DNA from: Siphonodentalium dalli
Lineage: Eukaryota > Mollusca > Scaphopoda > Gadilida > Siphonodentaliidae
Reading direction: 5' to 3'
Assembly: GCA_032622095.1 (NCBI GenBank)
Contig: CP136069.1
Span: 106,418,278 to 106,482,277, forward strand
Length of the DNA: 64,000 nucleotides
In this document: positions 44,471 through 61,190 of the stretch, piece by piece
How positions within the stretch are numbered: position 1 is the first letter of the stretch
Layout of the letters: the number at the start of each line of letters is the position of its first letter
The notes under the pieces: model-generated
The model's database searches: none
What the model was told of the DNA's origin: nothing
Seen by the model: only the letters and a program-made list of their open reading frames with translations
Program-made: the position numbers and the translations under genes

Positions 44471-47400
44471 CATCTATAGGTCTCCCCACCACACACATAT
44501 ATAGTTATCATCACCACACACATATATAGGTCTCCCCGCCACATACATCTATAGGTCTCCCCACAACATACATATATAGGTATCACCACCACATACATAT
44601 ATAGGTATCCCCACCACATACATATATAGCTATCCCCACCACACACATATATAGGTAACCCCGCCACACACATATATAGGTATCCCCACCACATACATCC
44701 ATAGATCTCCCCACCACATACATATATAGGTATCACCACCACATACATATATAGGTATCCCAACCACATACATATTTAGGTATCCCTACCACACACATAT
44801 ATAGGTATCCCCGCCACGCACATATATATAGGTATCCCCACCACATACATCTATTGGTATCCCCACCACATACATATATAGGTATCCTCACCACACACAT
44901 ATATAGGTATCACCACCACATACATATATAGGTATCCCCGCCACACACATATATAGGTATCCCCGCCACATACATATATAGGTATCCCCACCACAAACAT
45001 CTAAAGGTATCCCCACCACACACATATAGGTATCAACACCACACACATATATAGGTATCCCCCCACATACATATATAGGTATCCCCACCACATAAATATA
45101 TAGGTATCCCCACCACACACATCTATAGGTATTCCCACCACACACATCTATAGGTATCCCCACCACATACATATATAGGTATCCCCACCACACACATTTA
45201 TAGGTATCCCCGCCACATACGTATATAGGTATCCCCACCACACACATCTATAGGTCTCCCCACCACATACATCTATAGGTATCCCCACCACACACATCTA
45301 TAGGTATCCCCACCACACACATCTATAGGTATCCCCACCACACACATATATAGGTATCCCCATCATACACATCTATAGGTATCCCCACCACATACACATA
45401 TAGGTATCCCAACCACACACATATATAGGTATCCCCACCACATACATATATAGGTATCACCACCACACACATATAGGTATCCCCACCACATACATATAGG
45501 TATCCCCGCCACATACATATAAGTATCCCCACCACACACATATAGGTATCCCCACCACACACATCTATATGTATCACCACCACATACATATATAGGTATA
45601 CCCAACACATACATATATAGGTATCCCCACCACATACATATATAGGTATCCCACCACATACATCTATAGGTATCCCCACCACATACATATATAGGTATCC
45701 CCACCACATACATATATAGGTATCCCCACCACATACATATATAGGTATCCGCACCACATACATCTATTGGTATCACCGCCACATTCATCTATAGGTATCC
45801 CCACCACATACATCTATAGGTCTCCCGCCACATACATATATAGGTATCCCCACCACATACATCTATTGGTATCACCACCACAAACATATATAGGTATCCC
45901 CGCCAAATACATATATAGGTATCCCCACCACATACATATATAGGTCTCACCACCACACACATATATAGGTATCCCCACCACATACATATATAGGTATCCC
46001 CACCACATACATCTATAGGTATCCCCACCACACCCATATATAGGTATCCCCACCACATACATATATAGGTATCCCCACCACATACATATATAGGTATCCC
46101 CACCACATACATCTATATGTATCCCCACCACACACATATATAGGTATCCCCACCACATACATCTATAGGTATCCCCACCACACACATATATAGGTATCCC
46201 CACCACATACATATATAGGTATCCCCACCACACACATCTATAGGTATCCCCACCACACACATCCATAGGTATCCCCACCACACACATCTATAGGTATCCC
46301 CATCACATAAATATGTAGGTATCCCCACCATATACATATATAGGTATCCCCACCACACACATATATAGGTATCCCCACCACATACATATATAGGTCTCGA
46401 CGCCACATACATCCATAGATCTCCCAACCACATACATATTTAGGTATCACCACCACATACATATATAGGTATCCCCACCACATACATATATAGGTATCCC
46501 GCCACACACATATATAGGTATCACCACCACATACATATATATGTATCCCCACCACATACATATATAGGTATCCCGCCACACACATATATAGGTATCCCCA
46601 CCACACACATATATAGGTATCCCCACCACATACATCTATAGGTATCCCGCCACACACATATATAGGTATCCCCACCACACACATATATAGGTATCACCAC
46701 CACACACATATATAGGTATCCCCGCCAAATACATATATAGGTATCCCCACCACATACATATATAGGTATCACCACCACACACATATATATGTATCCCCAC
46801 CACATACATATATAGGTATCCCCACCACATACATCTGTAGGTATCCCCACCACACACATATATAGGTATTCCCGCCAAATACATATGTAGGTATCCCCAC
46901 CACATACATATATAGGTATCACCACCACACACATATATATGTATCCCCACCACATACATATATAGGTATCCCCACCACACACATATATATGTATCCCCAC
47001 CACACACATATATAGGTATCCCCACCACATACATATATAGGTATCCCCACCACATACATATATAGGTATCCCCACCACAAACATATATAGATATCCCCAC
47101 CACATACATATATAGGTATCCCCACCAAATACATATATAGGTATCCCCACCACATACATCCATAGATCTCCCCACCACATACATATATAGGTATCACCAC
47201 CACATACTTATATAGGTATCCCCACCACACACATATATAGGTATCCCCACCACAAACATATATAGATATCCCCACCACATACATATATAGGTCTCCCCAC
47301 CACTTACATCTATAGGTATCCCCACCACACACATCTATAGGTATCCCCACCACACACATATATAGGTATCACCACCACATACATATATAGGTATCCCCGC

Positions 47401-48194
47401 CACATACATATATAGCTATCCCCACCACATAAATATATAGGTATCCCCACCACACACATCTATAAGTATCCCCACCACACACATCTATAGGTATCCCCGC
47501 CACATACATATATAGGTATCACCACCACACACATATATAGGTCTCCCCACCACATATATATAGGTATCCCCACCACACACATCTATAGGTATCCCCACCA
47601 CACACATATATAGGTATCCCCACTACACACATATATAGGTATCCCCACCATACACATCTATAGGTATTCCCACCACATACATATATAGGTATCCCAACCA
47701 CACACATATATAGTTATCCCCACCACATACATATATAGGTATCACCACCACACACATATAGGTATCCCCACCACATACATATAGGTATCCCCGCCACATA
47801 GATATAGGTATCCCCACCACACACACATATATAGGTCTCCCCACCACAAGCATATATAGGTATCCCCGCCACACACATTTATAGGTATCCCCGCCACACA
47901 CATATATAGATATCCCCATCACACACATATATAGGTATCCCCGCCACATACATATATATGTCTCCCCGCCACATACATATATAGGTATCCCCACCACACA
48001 TCTATAGGTATCCACACCCCACACATATATTGGTCTCCCCCCACACACTTATATAGGTATCCCCGCCACATACATATATAGGTCTCCCGCCACATACATA
48101 TATAGGTCTCCCCACCACATATCTATAGGTATCCCCACCACACACATATATTGGTCTCCTCACCACACACATATGTAGGTATCCCTGCCACATA
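44471..48194. repeat. Domain F higher-order repeat, copy 1 (~3.7 kb)
   Basis: Starts at the CATCTATAGGTCTCC phase mark. Contains CATCTAAAGG near 45,000, short-monomer clusters at about 45,463-45,555 and 47,745-47,815, and CACAAGC at 47,847. The left part matches domain F copy 2 at an offset of about 5,758, then exactly 5,608 after about 45,350. The offset is larger than one HOR because an extra 2,035-bp copy lies between. Confidence 0.8.
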
Positions 48195-50229
48195 CATCTA
48201 TATGTATCCCCACCACACACATATATAGGTATCCCCACCACATACATCTATAGGTATCCCCACCACACACATATATAGGTATCCCCACCACATACATATA
48301 TAGGTATCCCCACCACACACATCTATAGGTATCCCCACCACACACATCCATAGGTATCCCCACCACACACATCTATAGGTATCCCCATCACATAAATATG
48401 TAGGTATCCCCACCATATACATATATAGGTATCCCCACCACACACATATATAGGTATCCCCACCACATACATATATAGGTCTCGACGCCACATACATCCA
48501 TAGATCTCCCAACCACATACATATTTAGGTATCACCACCACATACATATATAGGTATCCCCACCACATACATATATAGGTATCCCGCCACACACATATAT
48601 AGGTATCACCACCACATACATATATAGGTATCCCCACCACATACATATATAGGTATCCCGCCACACACATATATAGGTATCCCCACCACACACATATATA
48701 GGTATCCCCACCACATACATCTATAGGTATCCCGCCACACACATATATAGGTATCCCCACCACACACATATATAGGTATCACCACCACACACATATATAG
48801 GTATCCCCGCCAAATACATATATAGGTATCCCCACCACATACATATATAGGTATCACCACCACACACATATATATGTATCCCCACCACATACATATATAG
48901 GTATCCCCACCACATACATCTGTAGGTATCCCCACCACACACATATATAGGTATTCCCGCCAAATACATATATAGGTATCCCCACCACATACATATATAG
49001 GTATCACCACCACACACATATATATGTATCCCCACCACATACATATATAGGTATCCCCACCACACACATATATATGTATCCCCACCACACACATATATAG
49101 GTATCCCAACCACATACATATATAGGTATCCCCACCACACACATATATATGTATCCCCACCAAATACATATATAGGTATCCCCACCACATACATCCATAG
49201 ATCTCCCCACCACATACATATATAGGTATCACCACCACATACTTATATAGGTATCCCCACCACACACATATATAGGTATCCCCACCACAAACATATATAG
49301 ATATCCCCACCACATACATATATAGGTCTCCCCACCACTTACATCTATAGGTATCCCCACCACACACATCTATAGGTATCCCCACCACACACATATATAG
49401 GTATCACCACCACATACATATATAGGTATCCCCGCCACATACATATATAGCTATCCCCACCACATAAATATATAGGTATCCCCACCACACACATCTATAG
49501 GTATCCCCACCACACACATCTATAGGTATCCCCGCCACATACATATATAGGTATCACCACCACACACATATATAGGTCTCCCCACCACATATATATAGGT
49601 ATCCCCACCACACACATCTATAGGTATCCCCACCACACACATATATAGGTATCCCCACTACACACATATATAGGTATCCCCACCATACACATCTATAGGT
49701 ATTCCCACCACATACATATATAGGTATCCCAACCACACACATATATAGTTATCCCCACCACATACATATATAGGTATCACCACCACACACATATAGGTAT
49801 CCCCACCACATACATATAGGTATCCCCGCCACATAGATATAGGTATCCCCACCACACACACATATATAGGTCTCCCCACCACAAGCATATATAGGTATCC
49901 CCGCCACACACATTTATAGGTATCCCCGCCACACACATATATAGATATCCCCATCACACACATATATAGGTATCCCCGCCACATACATATATATGTCTCC
50001 CCGCCACATACATATATAGGTATCCCCACCACACATCTATAGGTATCCACACCCCACACATATATTGGTCTCCCCCCACACACTTATATAGGTATCCCCG
50101 CCACATACATATATAGGTCTCCCGCCACATACATATATAGGTCTCCCCACCACATATCTATAGGTATCCCCACCACACACATATATTGGTCTCCTCACCA
50201 CACACATATGTAGGTATCCCTGCCACATA
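48195..50229. repeat. Domain F, 2,035-bp extra tandem copy
   Basis: Repeats 46,110-48,194 at an offset of 2,085 on the left (46,113 to 48,198) and 2,035 on the right (47,847 to 49,882). The 50-bp change is two monomers lost near 49,070-49,170, where the copy-1 run with CACAAACATATATAGAT is missing. The left junction is a hybrid: CCTGCCAC, which elsewhere precedes CATCTATAGGTCTCC, is here joined to CATCTATATGTATCC. Confidence 0.85.
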
Positions 50230-53200
50230 CATCTATAGGTCTCCCCACCACACACATATATAGGTATCATCACCACACACATATATAGGTCTCCCCGCCA
50301 CATACATCTATAGGTCTCCCCACAACATACATATATAGGTATCACCACCACATACATATATAGGTATCCCCACCACATACATATATAGCTATCCCCACCA
50401 CACACATATATAGGTAACCCCGCCACACACATATATAGGTATCCCCACCACATACATCCATAGATCTCCCCACCACATACATATATAGGTATAACCACCA
50501 CATACATATATAGGTATCCCAACCACATACATATTTAGGTATCCCTACCACACACATATATAGGTATCCCCGCCACACACATATATATAGGTATCCCCAC
50601 CACATACATCTATTGGTATCCCCACCACATACATATATAGGTATCCTCACCACACACTTATATAGGTATCACCACCACATACATATATAGGTATCCCCGC
50701 CACACACATATATAGGTATCCCCGCCACATACATATATAGGTATCCCCACCACAAACATCTAAAGGTATCCCCACCACACACATATAGGTATCAACACCA
50801 CACACATATATAGGTATCCCCCACATACATATATAGGTATCCCCACCACATAAATATATAGGTATCCCCACCACACACATCTATAGGTATCCCCACCACA
50901 CACATCTATAGGTATCCCCACCACATACATATATAGGTATCCCCACCACACACATTTATAGGTATCCCCATCATACACATCTATAGGTATCCCCACCACA
51001 TACACATATAGGTATCCCAACCACACACATATATAGGTATCCCCACCACATACATATATAGGTATCACCACCACACACATATAGGTATCCCCACCACATA
51101 CATATAGGTATCCCCGCCACATACATATAAGTATCCCCACCACACACATATAGGTATCCCCACCACACACATCTATATGTATCACCACCACATACATATA
51201 TAGGTATACCCAACACATACATATATAGGTATCCCCACCACATACATATATAGGTATCCCACCACATACATCTATAGGTATCCCCACCACATACATATAT
51301 AGGTATCCCCACCACATACATATATAGGTATCCCCACCACATACATATATAGGTATCCGCACCACATACATCTATTGGTATCACCGCCACATTCATCTAT
51401 AGGTATCCCCACCACATACATCTATAGGTCTCCCGCCACATACATATATAGGTATCCCCACCACATACATCTATTGGTATCACCACCACAAACATATATA
51501 GGTATCCCCGCCAAATACATATATAGGTATCCCCACCACATACATATATAGGTCTCACCACCACACACATATATAGGTATCCCCACCACATACATATATA
51601 GGTATCCCCACCACATACATCTATAGGTATCCCCACCACACCCATATATAGGTATCCCCACCACATACATATATAGGTATCCCCACCACATACATATATA
51701 GGTATCCCCACCACATACATCTATATGTATCCCCACCACACACATATATAGGTATCCCCACCACATACATCTATAGGTATCCCCACCACACACATATATA
51801 GGTATCCCCACCACATACATATATAGGTATCCCCACCACACACATCTATAGGTATCCCCACCACACACATCCATAGGTATCCCCACCACACACATCTATA
51901 GGTATCCCCATCACATAAATATGTAGATATCCCCACCATATACATATATAGGTCTCGACGCCACATACATCCATAGGTCTCCCAACCACATACATATTTA
52001 GGTATCACCACCACATACATATATAGGTATCCCCACCACATACATATATAGGTATCCCGCCACACACATATATAGGTATCACCACCACATACATATATAG
52101 GTATCCCCACCACATACATATATAGGTATCCCGCCACACACATATATAGGTATCCCCACCACACACATATATAGGTATCCCCACCACATACATATATAGG
52201 TATCCCGCCACACACATATATAGGTATCCCCACCACACACATATATAGGTATCACCACCACACACATATATAGGTATCCCCGCCAAATACATATATAGGT
52301 ATCCCCACCACATACATATATAGGTATCACCACCACACACATATATATGTATCCCCACCACATACATATATAGGTATCCCCACCACATACATCTGTAGGT
52401 ATCCCCACCACACACATATATAGGTATTCCCGCCAAATACATATATAGGTATCCCCACCACATACATATATAGGTATCACCACCACACACATATATATGT
52501 ATCCCCACCACATACATATATAGGTATCCCCACCACATACATCTATAAGTATCCCCACCACACACATATATAGATATCCCCACCACATACATATATAGGT
52601 ATCCCCACCACATACATATATAGGTATCCCCACCACAAACATATATAGATATCCCCACCACATACATATATAGGTATCCCCACCAAATACATATATAGGT
52701 ATCCCCACCACATACATCCATAGATCTCCCCACCACATACATATATAGGTATCACCACCACATACATATATAGGTATCCCCACCACACACATATATAGGT
52801 ATCCCCACCACAAACATATATAGATATCCCCACCACATACATATATAGGTCTCCCCACCACTTACATCTATAGTTATCCCCACCACACACATCTATAGGT
52901 ATCCCCACCACACACATATATAGGTATCACCACCACATACATATATAGGTATCCCCGCCACATACATATATAGCTATCCCCACCACATAAATATATAGGT
53001 ATCCCCACCACACACATCTATAGGTATCCCCACCACACACATCTATAGGTATCCCCGCCACATACATATATAGGTATCACCACCACACACATATATAGGT
53101 CTCCCCACCACATATATATAGGTATCCCCACCACACACATCTATAGGTATCCCCACCACACACATATATAGGTATCCCCACTACACACATATATAGGTAT

Positions 53201-53752
53201 CCCCACCATACACATCTATAGGTATTCCCACCACATACATATATAGGTATCCCAACCACACACATATATAGTTATCCCCACCACATACATATATAGGTAT
53301 CACCACCACACACATATAGGTATCCCCACCACATACATATAGGCAACCCCGCCACATACATATAGGTATCCCCACCACACACACATATATAGGTCTCCCC
53401 ACCACAAGCATATATAGGTATCCCCGCCACACACATTTATAGGTATCCCCGCCACACACATATATAGATATCCCCATCACACACATATATAGGTATCCCC
53501 GCCACATACATATATATGTCTCCCCGCCACATACATATATAGGTATCCCCACCACACATCTATAGGTATCCACACCCCACACATATATTGGTCTCCCCCC
53601 ACACACTTATATAGGTATCCCCGCCACATACATATATAGGTCTCCCGCCACATACATATATAGGTCTCCCCACCACATATCTATAGGTATCCCCACCACA
53701 CACATATATTGGTCTCCTCACCACACACATATGTAGGTATCCCTGCCACATA
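50230..53752. repeat. Domain F higher-order repeat, copy 2 (3,523 bp)
   Basis: From the phase mark at 50,230 to the next at 53,753. Compared with copies 1 and 3 it lacks exactly 150 bp (six monomers) just after the CATTTATAGG monomer at 50,953. The offset to copy 3 goes from 3,524 to 3,674 there. Short-monomer clusters at about 51,068-51,165 and 53,305-53,375; CACAAGC at 53,405. Confidence 0.85.
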
Positions 53753-56624
53753 CATCTATAGGTCTCCCCACCACACACATATATAGGTATCATCACCACA
53801 CACATATATAGGTCTCCCCGCCACATACATCTATAGGTCTCCCCACAACATACATATATAGGTATCACCACCACATACATATATAGGTATCCCCACCACA
53901 TACATATATAGCTATCCCCACCACACACATATATAGGTAACCCCGCCACACACATATATAGGTATCCCCACCACATACATCCATAGATCTCCCCACCACA
54001 TACATATATAGGTATAACCACCACATACATATATAGGTATGCCAACCACATACATATTTAGGTATCCCTACCACACACATATATAGGTATCCCCGCCACA
54101 CACATATATATAGGTATCCCCACCACATACATCTATTGGTATCCCCACCACATACATATATAGGTATCCTCACCACACACTTATATAGGTATCACCACCA
54201 CATACATATATAGGTATCCCCGCCACACACATATATAGGTATCCCCGCCACATACATATATAGGTATCCCCACCACAAACATCTAAAGGTATCCCCACCA
54301 CACACATATAGGTATCAACACCACACACATATATAGGTATCCCCCCACATACATATATAGGTATCCCCACCACATAAATATATAGGTATCCCCACCACAC
54401 ACATCTATAGGTATCCCCACCACACACATCTATAGGTATCCCCACCACATACATATATAGGTATCCCCACCACACACATTTATAGGTATCCCCGCCACAT
54501 ACGTTTATAGGTACCCCCACCACACACATCTATAGGTCTCCCCACCACATACATCTATAGGTATCCCCACCACACACATCTATAGGTATCCCCACCACAC
54601 ACATCTATAGGTATCCCCACCACACACATATATAGGTATCCCCATCATACACATCTATAGGTATCCCCACCACATACACATATAGGTATCCCAACCACAC
54701 ACATATATAGGTATCCCCACCACATACATATATAGGTATCACCACCACACACATATAGGTATCCCCACCACATACATATAGGTATCCCCGCCACATACAT
54801 ATAAGTATCCCCACCAAACACATATAGGTATCCCCACCACACACATCTATATGTATCACCACCACATACATATAAAGGTATACCCAACACATACATATAT
54901 AGGTATCCCCACCAAATACATATATAGGTATCCCACCACATACATCTATAGGTATCCCCACCACATACATATAGAGGTATCCCCACCACATACATATATA
55001 GGTATCCCCACCACATACATATATAGGTATCCCCACCACATACATCTATTGGTATCACCGCCACATTCATCTATAGGTATCACCACCACATACATCTATA
55101 GGTCTCCCGCCACATACATATATAGGTATCCCCACCAAATACATCTATTGGTATCACCACCACAAACATATATAGGTATCCCCGCCAAATACATATATAG
55201 GTATCCCCACCACATACATATATAAGTCTCACCACCACACACATATATAGGTATCCCCACCACATACATATATAGGTATCCCCACCACATACATCTATAG
55301 GTATCCCCACCACACACATATATAGGTATCCCCACCACATACATATATAGGTATCCCCTCCACATACATATATAGGTATCCCCACCACATACATCTATAT
55401 GTATCCCCACCACACACATATATAGGTATCCCCACCACATACATCTATAGGTATCCCCACCACACACATATATAGGTATCCCCACCACATACATATATAG
55501 GTATCCCCACGACACACATCTATAGGTATCCCCACCACACACATCCATAGGTATCCCCACCACACACATCTATAGGTATCCCCATCACATAAATATGTAG
55601 GTATCCCCACCATATACATATATAGGTATCCCCACCACACACATATATAGGTATCCCCACCACATACATATATAGGTCTCGACGCCACATACATCCATAG
55701 GTCTCCCCACCACATACATATTTAGGTATCACCACCACATACATATATAGGTATCCCCACCACATACATATATAGGTATCCCGCCACACACATATATAGG
55801 TATCCCCACCACACACATATATAGGTATCCCCACCACATACATCTATAGGTATCCCGCCACACACATATATAGGTATCCCCACCACACACATATATAGGT
55901 ATCACCACCACACACATATATAGGTATCCCCGCCAAATACATATATAGGTATCCCCACCACATACATATATAGGTATCACCACCACACACATATATATGT
56001 ATCCCCACCACATACATATATAGGTATCCCCACCACATACATCTATAGGTATCCCCACCACACACATATATAGGTATCCCCGCCAAATACATATATAGGT
56101 ATCCCCACCACATACATATATAGGTATCACCACCACACACATATATATGTATCCCCACCACATACATATATAGGTATCCCCACCACATACATCTATAAGT
56201 ATCCCCACCACACACATATATAGGTATCCCCACCACATACATATATAGGTATCCCCACCACATACATATATAGGTATCCCCACCACAAACATATATAGAT
56301 ATCCCCACCACATACATATATAGGTATCCCCACCAAATACATATATAGGTATCCCCGCCACATACATATATATGTATCACCACCACTCACATATATAGGT
56401 ATCCCCACCACACACATATATAGGTATCCCCACCACATAAATATATAGGTATCTCCACCACACACATATATAGGAATCCCCACCACATACATATATAGGT
56501 ATCCCCACCACATACATATATAGATATCCCCACCACATACATCTATATGTATCCCCACCACATACATCTATAGGTATTCCCACCACATACTTCTATAGGT
56601 ATCCCCACCACACACATATATAGG
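53753..56624. repeat. Domain F higher-order repeat, copy 3
   Basis: Matches copy 2 with the 150-bp segment restored (about 54,490-54,640, as in copy 1 at about 45,205-45,355). Contains CATCTAAAGG near 54,285, a cluster at about 54,742-54,835, and a GGTACC at 54,510 unrelated to the domain D marker. A 375-base plus-strand open frame at 54,851-55,225 reflects loss of TAG in successive monomers. The copy ends when G-type monomers appear near 56,625. Confidence 0.8.
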
Positions 56625-59219
56625 TATCCCCACCATATACATATATAGGTAGCCCCACCACACACACAAATATAGGTATCCCCACCACATACATATATAG
56701 GTATCCCGCCACACACATATATAGGTATCCCATCACACACATAAATAGGTCTCCCCACCACATACATATATAGGTATCCCCGCCACACACATATATAGGT
56801 ATCCCCGCCTAACACATATATAGGTATCTCCACCACACACATATATAGGTATCCCCGCCACATACATATATAGGTCTCCCCGCCACATACATATATAGGT
56901 ATCCCCACCATACATATATAGGTATCCCCACCACACACATATATAGGTCTCCTCACCACACTCATATATAGGTATCCCTGCCACATACATCTATAGGTCT
57001 CACCACCACACACATCTATAGGTATCCCCACCACATACATATATAGGTATCCCCGCCACACACATATATAGGTATCCCCACTACACAGATATATAGGTAT
57101 CACCACCACACACATATATAGGTATCCCCGCCACATACATATATAGGTATCCCCACCACACACATATATAGGTATCACCACCACACACATATATAGGTAT
57201 CCCCACCACATACATATATAGGTATCCCCATTACACACTTCTATAGGTATCCCCACCACACACATATATAGGTATCCCAACCACACACATCTATAGGTAT
57301 CCCCACCACATAAATATGTAGGTATCACCACCATATACATATATAGGTAGCCCCACCACACACAAATATAGGTATCCCCACCACATACACATATAGGTAT
57401 CCCGCCACACACATATATAGGTATCCCCACCACACACATATATAGGTCTCCCCACCACATACATATATAGGTATCCCCGCCACACACATATATAGGTATC
57501 CCCGCCTAACACATATATAGGTATCCCCACCACACACATATATAGGTATCCCCGCCACATACATATATAGGTCTCCCGGCCACATACATATATAGGTATC
57601 CCCGCCATACATATATAGGTATCCCCACCACACACATATATAGGTCTCCTCACCACACTCATATATAGGTATCCCTGCCACATACATCTATATGTCTCAC
57701 CACCACACACATCTATAGGTATCCCCACCACATACATATATAGGTATCCCCGCCACACACATATATAGGTATCCCCACTACACACATATATAGGTATCAC
57801 CACCACACACATATATGGGTATCCCCACCACACACATATATAGGTATCCCCACCACACACATATATATAGGTATCCCCGCCACACACATATATAGGTATC
57901 GCCACCACATACATATATAGGTCTCCCCACCACTTACATCTATAGGTATCCCCACCACACACATCTAAAGGTATCCCCACCACACACATATATTGGTATC
58001 ACCACCACATACATATATAGGTATCCCCGCCACATACATATATAGCTATCCCCACCACATACATATATAGGTATCCCCACCACACACATCTATAGGTATC
58101 CCCACAACACACATCTATAGGTATCCCCGCCACATACATATATAGGTATCACCACCACACACATATATAGGTATCCCCACCACATACTTATATAGGTATC
58201 CCCACCACACACATCTATAGGTATCCCCACCACACACATCCATAGGTATCCCCACCACACACATCTATAGGTATCCCCATCACATAAATATGTAGGTATC
58301 CCCACCATATACATATATAGGTATCCCCACCACACACATATATACGTATCCCCACCACATACATATATCGGTCTCGACGCCACATACATCCATAGGTCTC
58401 CCCACCACATACATATATAGGTATCACCACCACACACATATATAGGTATCCCCACCACACACATATATAGGTATCCCCACCACATACATCTATAGGTATC
58501 CCGCCACACACATATATAGGTATCCCCACCACACACATATATAGGTATCACCACCACACACATATATAGGTATCCCCGCCAAATACATATATAGGTATCC
58601 CCACCACATACATATATAGGTATCACCACCACACACATATATATGTATCCCCACCACATACATATATAGGTATCCCCACCACATACATCTATATGTATCC
58701 CCACCACACACATATATAGGTATCCCCGCCAAATACATATATAGGTATCCCCACCACAAACATATATAGGTATCACCACCACACACATATATATGTATCC
58801 CCACCACATACATATATAGGTATCCCCACCACATACATCTATAAGTATCCCCACCACACTCATATATAGGTATCCCCACCACATACATATATAGGTATCC
58901 CCACCACATACATATATAGGTATCCCCACCACAAACATATATAGATATCCCCACCACATACATATATAGGTATCCCCACCAAATACATATATAGGTATCC
59001 CCGCCACATACATATATATGTATCACCACCACACACATATATAGGTATCCCCACCACATACATATATAGGTATCCCCACCACACACATATATAGGTATCC
59101 CCACCACATACATAAATAGGTATCCCCATCACACACATCTATAGGTATCCCCACCACACACATCTATAGGTATCCCAACCACACACATCTATAGGTATCC
59201 CCACCACATAAATATGTAG
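56625..59219. repeat. Domain G higher-order repeat, copy 1 (2,595 bp)
   Basis: E-type monomers return: GGTAGCCCC near 56,650, GCCTAAC at 56,807 and 57,504 (697 bp apart, the E spacing), CACTCATATATAGG, and a 27-bp monomer near 57,861. From about 58,000 to 59,050 the interior carries F-type runs (CATCCATAGGTCTCC, ATATATGTATCC), so the copy is itself an E/F composite. The offset to the next copy is 2,595. Confidence 0.82.
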
Positions 59220-61190
59220 GTATCCCCACCATATACATATATAGGTAGCCCCACCACACACAAATATAGGTATCCCCACCACATACATATATAGGTATCC
59301 CGCCACACACATATATAGGTATCCCCATCACACACATATAAAGGTCTCCCCACCACATACATATATAGGTATCCCCGCCGCACACATATATAGGTATCCC
59401 CGCCTAACACATATATAGGTATTTCCACCACACACATATATAGGTATCCCCGCCACATACATATATAGGTCTCCCCGCCACATACATATATAGGTATCCC
59501 CGCCATACATATATAGGTATCCCCACCACACACATATATAGGTCTCCTCACCACACTCATATATAGGTATCCCTGCCACATACATCTATAGGTCTCACCA
59601 CCACACACATCTATAGGTATCCCCACCACATACATATATAGGTATCCCCGCCACACACATATATAGGTATCCCCACTACACACATATATAGGTATCACCA
59701 CCACACACATATATAGGTATCCCCGCCACATACATATATAGGTATCCCAACCACCCACATATATAGGTATCACCACCACACACATATATAGGTATCCCCA
59801 CCACATACATATATAGGTATCCCCATTACACACATCTATAGGTATCCCCACCACACACATCTATAGGTATCCCAACCACACACATCTATAGGTATCCCCA
59901 CGACATAAATATGTAGGTATCCCCACCATATACATATATAGGTAGCCCCACCACACACAAATATAGGTATCCCCACCACATACACATATAGGTATCCCGC
60001 CACACACATATATATGTATCCCCACCACACACATATATAGGTCTCCCCACCACATACATATATAGGTATCCCCGCCACACACATATATAGGTATCCCCGC
60101 CTAACACATATATAGGTATCCCCACCACACACATATATAGGTATCCCCGCCACATACATATATAGGTCTCCCCGCCACATACATATATAGGTATCCCCGC
60201 CATACATATATAGGTATCCCCACCACACACATATATAGGTCTCCTCACCACACTCATATATAGGTATCCCTGCCACATACATCTATATGTCTCACCACCA
60301 CACACATCTATAGGTATCCCCACCACATACATATATAGGTATCCCCGCCACACACATATATAGGTATCCCCACTACACACATATATAGGTATCACCACCA
60401 CACACATATATAGGTATCCCCACCACACACATATATAGGTATCCCCACCACACACATATATATAGGTATCCCCGCCACACACATATATAGGTATCGCCAC
60501 CACATACATATATCGGTCTCCCCACCACTTACATCTATAGGTATCCCCACCACACACATCTAAAGGTATCCCCACCACACACATATATAGGTATCACCAC
60601 CACATACATATATAGGTATCCCCGCCACATACATATATAGCTATCCCCACCACATAAATATATAGGTATCCCCACCACACACATCTATAGGTATCCGCAC
60701 AACACACATCTACAGGTATCCCCGCCACATACATATATAGGTATCACCACCACACACATATATAGGTCTCCCCGCCACATACATCTATAGGTCTCCCCAC
60801 AACATACATATATAGGTATCACCACCACATACATATATAGGTATCCCCACCACATACATATATAGGTATCCCCACCACATACATATATAGGTAACCCCGC
60901 CACACACATATATAGGTATCCCCACCACATACATCCATAGATCTCCCCACCACATACATATATAGGTATCACCACCACATACATCTATATGTATCCCCAC
61001 CACACACATATATAGGTATTCCCACCACATACATCTATAGGTATCCCCACCACACACATATATAGGTATCCCCACCACATACATATATAGGTATCCCCAC
61101 CACACACATCTATAGGTATCCCCACCACACACATCTTTAGGTATCCCAACCACACACATCTATAGGTATCCCCACCACATAAATATGTAG
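59220..61190. repeat. Domain G higher-order repeat, copy 2 (1,971 bp)
   Basis: GCCTAAC at 59,402 and 60,099 (697 bp). Matches copy 1 through about 60,600, then lacks most of the F-type interior, which explains the shorter length. Copy 3 follows at an offset of 1,971 (59,402 to 61,373; 60,099 to 62,070). Confidence 0.82.

Noticed and set aside
54851-55225. 124-codon plus-strand frame as a gene
   Set aside because: It consists only of satellite monomers in which the regular TAG was lost; the homologous stretches of the other F copies are interrupted.
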